Shown in pieces: positions 25,489-32,456 of a stretch of DNA of 32,456 nucleotides (its first letter is position 1; each line of letters starts with the position of its first letter). This DNA comes from Rhodanobacteraceae bacterium (GTDB lineage Bacteria > Acidobacteriota > Terriglobia > Terriglobales > Acidobacteriaceae), in assembly GCA_903970285.1 (NCBI GenBank), contig CAJCHN010000143.1:1-32456 (forward strand), given 5' to 3'. Below the pieces are notes generated by a model. The model made no database searches. It saw only the letters and a list, made by a program, of their open reading frames with translations, and was not told the DNA's origin. A program made the translations under genes and the position numbers.

Positions 25489-27357
25489 TCAGCGGCTTTT
25501 GCCATCGCTCCCCGCCTTCTCCCGGGCGTGCTGCGGAACCCATCCGCCGGTGAGGGTGTAGGCGGCATGCGCGAGCGTGATATGCGAAAATGCCTGGGGG
25601 AAATTGCCCACCATGCGATTGGCCTTGGCGTCCCACTCCTCGGACAGCAGACCGACATCGTTGCGCAGCGCCAGCAGCCGCTCGAACAACTGTTCCGCGT
25701 CCGCCTTACGGCCGATGAGCCAAAGATTCATGACCATCCAGAAGCTGCAGGCGAGGAAGGAACCTTCACCCGGTGGCAGCCCATCCGGCGACTTGCGGGT
25801 GTCGTAGCGCTCGACAAAACCATTCTTCATCAGCTTCTTTTCAATTGCCTCGACGGTGCCGATGATGCGTGGATCGTCCATGGGCAGGAAACCCACCAGA
25901 CCGATGCGCAGGCAGGAGGCATCCAGCTCCTTCGAGCCGTAATACTGCACGAAGGCGTTGAGTTTCTTGTTGAATCCCTTTTCGCAGACCTGTTTGTGGA
26001 TGAGGTCGCGATTCTTCTTCCATCGGTTGATGTCTCCGCCGCCGTCGTATTTCTCGTGATGGGCGATGGCGCGGTCGAGCGCTACCCAGGCCATGACCTT
26101 GGAGTGCACAAAATGTTTACGGCCGCCACGCGTCTCCCAGATGCCATCATCCGGCTCTTCCCAGATCTTGCAGAGCTGATCGATGAGGCGTGCCTGCAGG
26201 TCGGTCGCCGAGACGCGGATGTCTTCCTGGGCGGGCGGCATCTTCGACAAAGCTGCCGCAACCTCTCCGTAGACGTCCAGCTGGAACTGATGCGAAGCGG
26301 CGTTTCCGATATTGACCGGCTTGGAATGCTCGTAGCCTGGAAGCCATTCCGCGTGCCACTCGTTCAACTGGCGCTCGCCACAGATGCCATAGAGTGTCTG
26401 AAGCTGGTCAGGTGCACCGGCGATGGCGCGAACCAGCCACCTGCGCCAGGCCTCCGCCTCATCCTCGTAACCGGCGTTCAGCAGCGAAAGCAGGGTGAAG
26501 GCGGTATCGCGCAGCCAGCAATAGCGGTAGTCCCAATTGCGTTCGCCGCCGAGTGCCTCCGGCAGCGACGTGGTCGGCGCGGCGACGATTCCACCGGACG
26601 GCCGGTACGTCAGCGCCTTCAACGTCATCAGGGAACGTCGCACCGCCGCGTCATACTTGCCGCGATAGGTGTTGCGCGCATTCCACTCCCGCCAGAAGGT
26701 CATGGTGTCGTCAAACGCGGCGTGCGGGTCAATGGGACGGGGATCGACGATGGGCGCGTTCCCGTCTTCGCCGATGGAAGAGGCGTAGGTGAGGGTGAAG
26801 GCCTGCTCCGCGCCGGCCTTGAGAGTGAACTCTCCTACGGATTCCATGCCTTCGCCTTCGAGCGGGACCGCGGTGCGCAGCACCACCATGTCGGGGCCGG
26901 AGATGGCACGGAGACCGCCGTCGAACTTGGTCACCCAGGGGATGGTTCGGCCGTAGTCGAAGCGGATCGCCAGGGTGGTTCGCAGGCTCACTTTGCCTCT
27001 GGTACAGCGCGCGATGCGCACGACATCCGAGTTGGTTCCCCGCGGAGGCATGAAGTCGACCAGGACCATGGTGCCCGAAGCCGTTTCAAAGGTAGTCTCG
27101 ACGATCATGCTGTCGGGCAGATACCGGCGGTGGACGCTCCTGGGCGGTGCGACGGGCGCGATCTTCCAGAAGCCGTGATCCTGCGTGCCCAGAAGAGCGG
27201 CGAAGCAGGCGTTCGAGGAGAAAGACGGCCAGCAGAGCCAGTCGATCGATCCGTTGCGCCCCACCAGCGCCGCGGTTTCACAGTCCCCGATGAGGGCATA
27301 CTCCTCGATCCGCTGCCCAGCCAGGGGTCTGGTGGATTTGCGCTTCCATTTGAACAA
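25489..27357 (-). CDS. Glycoside hydrolase family 15 protein (glucoamylase- or trehalase-like)
   Basis: 622 aa from the chosen start. The family N-terminal signature IEEYALIGDCETAALVGRNG comes first, followed by a beta-sandwich and then an alpha/alpha-barrel. The barrel carries GGERNWDYRYCWLRD (270-284), with the first catalytic Glu region, and GLLSEEW near the C-terminus, with the second. GH15 enzymes of this bacterial type cleave terminal alpha-glucosyl units; some mycobacterial members are trehalases. Here it could trim alpha-glucan or hydrolyse trehalose; sequence alone does not decide. There is no signal peptide, so it is cytoplasmic. The start is unsure. A TTG at 27357 has GGAGAG about six bases before it. 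An ATG at 27417 is in frame but has no ribosome site and adds 20 Arg-rich, non-coding-looking residues. It is first in the unit with TreY and TreZ. Confidence 0.9.
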   Translation of the reverse strand: MFKWKRKSTRPLAGQRIEEYALIGDCETAALVGRNGSIDWLCWPSFSSNACFAALLGTQDHGFWKIAPVAPPRSVHRRYLPDSMIVETTFETASGTMVLVDFMPPRGTNSDVVRIARCTRGKVSLRTTLAIRFDYGRTIPWVTKFDGGLRAISGPDMVVLRTAVPLEGEGMESVGEFTLKAGAEQAFTLTYASSIGEDGNAPIVDPRPIDPHAAFDDTMTFWREWNARNTYRGKYDAAVRRSLMTLKALTYRPSGGIVAAPTTSLPEALGGERNWDYRYCWLRDTAFTLLSLLNAGYEDEAEAWRRWLVRAIAGAPDQLQTLYGICGERQLNEWHAEWLPGYEHSKPVNIGNAASHQFQLDVYGEVAAALSKMPPAQEDIRVSATDLQARLIDQLCKIWEEPDDGIWETRGGRKHFVHSKVMAWVALDRAIAHHEKYDGGGDINRWKKNRDLIHKQVCEKGFNKKLNAFVQYYGSKELDASCLRIGLVGFLPMDDPRIIGTVEAIEKKLMKNGFVERYDTRKSPDGLPPGEGSFLACSFWMVMNLWLIGRKADAEQLFERLLALRNDVGLLSEEWDAKANRMVGNFPQAFSHITLAHAAYTLTGGWVPQHAREKAGSDGKSR

Positions 27358-27574
27358 ATGATCTCTCCGCGTGCCGGACACTCTGTTTCGAGTCTCACGC
27401 CCGGTTTGGATTCTCATCCGCAAACCCGACCGAGCGTCCGTGCATCTCTTCTGTCAGTCAACACTTGTGGCGCATTCGCATAGGATGTTGGATGCGTGGA
27501 TCGAAGCGGTTGTTCCGGGCCGCCACGCGAATGTGTCATCGAAGCAAGAATCCTGAACGTGAAAGCTGGACGAG
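27358..27574. promoter_or_regulatory. Divergent promoter region of the trehalose/glucan cluster
   Basis: 217 bases separate the GH15-TreY-TreZ unit from GlgE. Both promoters must lie here or inside the neighbouring 5' ends. For the plus strand a weak pair TCAACA (27459-27464) and TAGGAT (27482-27487), 17 bases apart, is the best I see. For the minus strand a TTGACT lies on the opposite strand of the same stretch without a good -10. No operator or riboswitch is recognised. Confidence 0.4.
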
Positions 27575-29608
<2,034 letters not shown>

Positions 29609-29735
29609 CGTCAGGGAACCAGGGTTCGTCGTTCGGTCAAGCCGCTTGCCAACCTGCAAAGCAACGGTCCTACCTGCCGTCGCGACCATTTTGGATGTCT
29701 TCCCGGCCTTCCGTCCACAACCTCATTTTCCCGCA

Positions 29736-29763
29736 TCCTACCGCGTAGGAGATCCATGCATTG
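29736..29763 (+). promoter_or_regulatory. Leader hairpin over the treS ribosome site, with decoy ATG and TTG start
   Basis: TCCTAC (29736-29741) and GTAGGA (29745-29750) form a six-base stem with a three-base loop. The second arm contains most of the AGGAG ribosome site (29747-29751). An ATG at 29756 opens a two-codon frame (ATG CAT TGA) whose TGA overlaps the TTG start at 29761. The TTG frame has a stop at 29746, so it cannot start earlier. Together these may keep initiation low. Confidence 0.5.
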
Positions 29764-32456
29764 AAGAAGCTCGGCAGCGCCTCCGACCCGCTCTGGTACA
29801 AAGACGCGATCATCTACGAGTTGCACGTTCGCGCCTTCGCCGACTCGAATAACGACGGCATCGGCGACTTCCAGGGGCTGATGTCGCGTCTCGACTACCT
29901 CCAGGATCTGGGGGTCACCTGCCTTTGGCTTCTCCCCTTCATGCCTTCGCCGCTGCGCGACGACGGCTACGACATCTCGAACTATGTGGACGTGAACCCG
30001 TCCTACGGCACGCTGAACGACTTCAAGCAGTTTCTGGACGCCGCGCACAAGCGCAATATGCAGGTGATGATCGAGCTGGTCATCAATCACACATCGGATC
30101 AGCACCCGTGGTTCAAGGCCGCTCGTCTGGCACCTCCAGGTTCGCCCGAACGCGACATGTACGTCTGGTCCGACACCGACCAGAAGTACCAGGGCGTGCG
30201 CATCATCTTTACCGACACGGAGAAGTCCAACTGGACCTGGGACGACACGGCGAAAGCCTTTTACTGGCACAGGTTCTTCTCGCACCAGCCCGACCTCAAC
30301 TTCGACCATCCGCGGGTGATGGAGGAGGTGCTGACGGCGATGCGTTTCTGGCTGGATATGGGCGTGGACGCGCTGCGCCTGGACGCCATCCCGTACCTGG
30401 TCGAGCGCGACGGCACTTCCTGCGAGAATGTCCCTGAAACTCACGTCAAGATCAAGCAGATTCGCAAGGTGATTGACGAGGAATATGGCAACCGGCTCAT
30501 CCTGGCCGAAGCCAACATGTGGCCGGCAGACGTCCGTCCCTACTTCGGCGATGGCGACGAATGCCACATGGCCTTTCACTTCCCGCTGATGCCGCGGATC
30601 TATATGGCGCTGCGCCAGGAGGACCGCCTGCCCATCACCGACATCATGGCGCAGACGCCGGATATTCCCGAATCCTGCCAGTGGGGTCTGTTCCTGCGCA
30701 ACCACGATGAACTCACCCTCGAGATGGTGACGGACGACGAACGGGATTACATGAACCTCGCCTACGCCGCCGACGCCCGCATGCGCATCAACGTCGGCAT
30801 TCGGCGCCGCCTGGCTCCGCTGGTCGATAACAACCGCCGCCGCATCGAGCTGCTGAACTCCCTTCTACTCAGCTTTCCGGGCACCCCGATCATGTACTAC
30901 GGCGACGAGATCGGGATGGGCGACAACATCTACCTGGGCGACCGGAATGGCGTGCGAACGCCCATGCAATGGAACTCCGATCGCAACGCAGGATTCTCCA
31001 AGTGCGATCCCGCGCGGCTCTACTTCCCGGTCGTCATGGATCCGATCTACGGCTACCAGGTGGTGAATGTCGAAGCCCAGCTCTCCGACCAGTCGTCGCT
31101 GCTGCACTGGTCGCGCAACATGATTGCGCTGCGCAAGCTCTTCCAGGTCTTCGGCCGCGGCAGCCTGCGCTTCCTGCATCCGGAGAACCGCAAGATTCTT
31201 GCCTACATTCGCGACCTGGAGCGCGAGGACGGCACTCATGAGACGGTGCTTTGCGTGGCCAATCTCTCACGCTTCGCGCAGCCCGTCCTGCTCGATCTGA
31301 AGGAGTACGCCGGAGCCCAGCCGGTCGAGATGCTGGGGTATGTGAGCTTCCCGCCGGTGACCTCCGCGCCCTACCCACTGAGCGTCGCGCCCTACAGCTT
31401 CCTGTGGTTCGAACTGCAGCCTGCGTCAGAGGCCGCCGCATCCTCGCCGGTCGAGGTGGAGGATAAGCAGGCTAGCGAGGAAAGCGAGGAAGTCGCACTT
31501 TCGCTGCTTACCAGCGGCTGGAGTTCCCTGGCGGCCGGTCCGGGACTGGCTCTTCTGCAGACGCGGCTGCCGGCATGGCTGGTGCGTCAGCGCTGGTTCG
31601 GGGCCAAGATCCGGCCCATCGAAGAGGTGCGAGTGGCGGAGTTCGTCGCCCTTCCGACTGCCGACTCGGTTCCGGCCCAGAGCGCCGAGGGACCAAGCTC
31701 CACCATCCCGGAACCCAATGCGTTGGGAGCGGCGCTTTTCTTCCTTGAAATTGGTTACACGGAAGGCGAGCCCGACACCTACCAGCTTCCGCTGGCGCTT
31801 TCCGCCGGCCGCGAGCTCGATGCCGTCACGGCGAACTCGCCGCAAAGCATCATCGCTACGCTTACCACGCCGACCGGGCCCGCCATCCTGCACGACGCGA
31901 CCGTGCGTGAAGACTTTCGCCAGGGCGTCCTCAAATTGATCCAAGACCAGGCCAGGGTATGCCTGGGCAATGGACCTGACGCTGGAACCCTTGCCGGCTG
32001 CACCTCCTCAGCATTCCCGAAGGTGCGGGGCTCCGATCCGGTGCCCGCCAAGATCAGCTCGGCCGAGCAGTCCAACACCAACATCTTCTATGGCAAGAAG
32101 ATGATCATGAAGCTCTTCCGCCGTATCCAGCCGGGCCAGAACCCGGACGTGGAGATCGGGCGTTTTCTCACGGAAGTGGCTCACTTCCCACGCATCGCAA
32201 CCTTCCTTGGCGAGATCACCAGCAAGACCGCCGAAGCAACCACGACCACCGCCATGCTGCAGGAGCTGGTCGCGAACGAGGGCGATGGCTGGTACTGGAC
32301 CATGGACGAGCTGGGCCGTTTCTACGAATCGGTCGCCACCTGTCCGCCGCCGCGATCGGAAGGCGAAGCCGCCACGCTCGTCAGCGATGGCTTCATCCCC
32401 GAAGAAGCCCGCGAATACGCCGGCCTGTATCTGGAAGCGGCGGCGCTGCTGGGCCG
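29761..32456 (+). CDS. treS: Trehalose synthase-maltokinase fusion (TreS-Mak), 3' truncated
   Basis: The frame runs to the window end, giving 898 residues; full-length fusions are about 1,100. Residues 1-560 are TreS, which interconverts trehalose and maltose. The start region is KKLGSASDPLWYKDAIIYE; catalytic residues are Asp208 in LRLDAIPYL, Glu250 in LAEANMWP and Asp316 in LRNHDELTLEM; PGTPIMYYGDEIGMGD is also typical. After an acidic linker (about 560-590) the maltokinase cap appears (PAWLVRQRWFGAK, from 604), then KLFRRIQPGQNPDVEIGRFL of the kinase N-lobe. The kinase catalytic loop would lie beyond the window. Mak phosphorylates maltose to maltose 1-phosphate for GlgE, encoded just upstream. 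The TTG start is forced by an in-frame stop 15 bases upstream; AGGAG lies nine bases before it. Confidence 0.93.
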   Translation, partial: MKKLGSASDPLWYKDAIIYELHVRAFADSNNDGIGDFQGLMSRLDYLQDLGVTCLWLLPFMPSPLRDDGYDISNYVDVNPSYGTLNDFKQFLDAAHKRNMQVMIELVINHTSDQHPWFKAARLAPPGSPERDMYVWSDTDQKYQGVRIIFTDTEKSNWTWDDTAKAFYWHRFFSHQPDLNFDHPRVMEEVLTAMRFWLDMGVDALRLDAIPYLVERDGTSCENVPETHVKIKQIRKVIDEEYGNRLILAEANMWPADVRPYFGDGDECHMAFHFPLMPRIYMALRQEDRLPITDIMAQTPDIPESCQWGLFLRNHDELTLEMVTDDERDYMNLAYAADARMRINVGIRRRLAPLVDNNRRRIELLNSLLLSFPGTPIMYYGDEIGMGDNIYLGDRNGVRTPMQWNSDRNAGFSKCDPARLYFPVVMDPIYGYQVVNVEAQLSDQSSLLHWSRNMIALRKLFQVFGRGSLRFLHPENRKILAYIRDLEREDGTHETVLCVANLSRFAQPVLLDLKEYAGAQPVEMLGYVSFPPVTSAPYPLSVAPYSFLWFELQPASEAAASSPVEVEDKQASEESEEVALSLLTSGWSSLAAGPGLALLQTRLPAWLVRQRWFGAKIRPIEEVRVAEFVALPTADSVPAQSAEGPSSTIPEPNALGAALFFLEIGYTEGEPDTYQLPLALSAGRELDAVTANSPQSIIATLTTPTGPAILHDATVREDFRQGVLKLIQDQARVCLGNGPDAGTLAGCTSSAFPKVRGSDPVPAKISSAEQSNTNIFYGKKMIMKLFRRIQPGQNPDVEIGRFLTEVAHFPRIATFLGEITSKTAEATTTTAMLQELVANEGDGWYWTMDELGRFYESVATCPPPRSEGEAATLVSDGFIPEEAREYAGLYLEAAALLG

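Noticed and set aside
25459..27483. 674-codon plus-strand open frame opposite the GH15 gene
   Set aside because: The opposite strand carries full GH15 motifs in order; this frame shows none and has an Arg/Gly/Ala-heavy composition typical of shadow frames.

Overview
The window looks like a chromosomal segment of a GC-rich acidobacterium, probably class Terriglobia. This is inferred from the gene content: a choice-of-anchor D protein with a C-terminal membrane hairpin, a GWxTD-domain protein, a von Willebrand A protein of the acidobacterial type, and an Oar-like TonB-dependent receptor with a carboxypeptidase-regulatory domain at its N-terminus. No rRNA, tRNA, CRISPR array, prophage or insertion sequence was seen.

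Left part (1-8.2 kb). The 3' end of a large exported Ig-repeat protein overlaps, tail to tail, a riboflavin gene. That gene fuses DHBP synthase to a GTP cyclohydrolase II-like domain that has lost all its zinc ligands (RibBX-like). A 75-aa hypothetical gene with its own terminator follows. Next come a GWxTD-domain protein and, downstream of it on the same strand, a barrel-like outer-membrane protein without a visible plug.

Middle (8.5-20.9 kb). A MacA-type adaptor and an ABC ATPase form a two-gene efflux unit with no permease in view. Two tandem Uma2-family nuclease-fold genes follow; their ends are almost identical in DNA but their middles have diverged. A 960-aa exported protein of unknown function converges on a VWA protein. 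Upstream of the VWA gene on the same strand lie the TonB-dependent receptor and an exported protein with DUF5666-like repeats. Three of these neighbours carry Gly/Pro-rich low-complexity segments.

Right part (21-32.5 kb). A divergent trehalose/alpha-glucan cluster. On the minus strand a GH15 enzyme, TreY and TreZ are packed in one transcriptional direction. TreY and TreZ turn the reducing end of an alpha-1,4-glucan into free trehalose. On the plus strand GlgE is followed by a TreS-maltokinase fusion that runs off the window. TreS/Mak turns trehalose into maltose 1-phosphate, which GlgE adds to alpha-glucan. Together the genes encode both directions of a trehalose-glucan cycle from one intergenic region of about 0.2 kb. 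The treS leader has a small hairpin over its ribosome binding site and a TTG start, which suggests translational damping.
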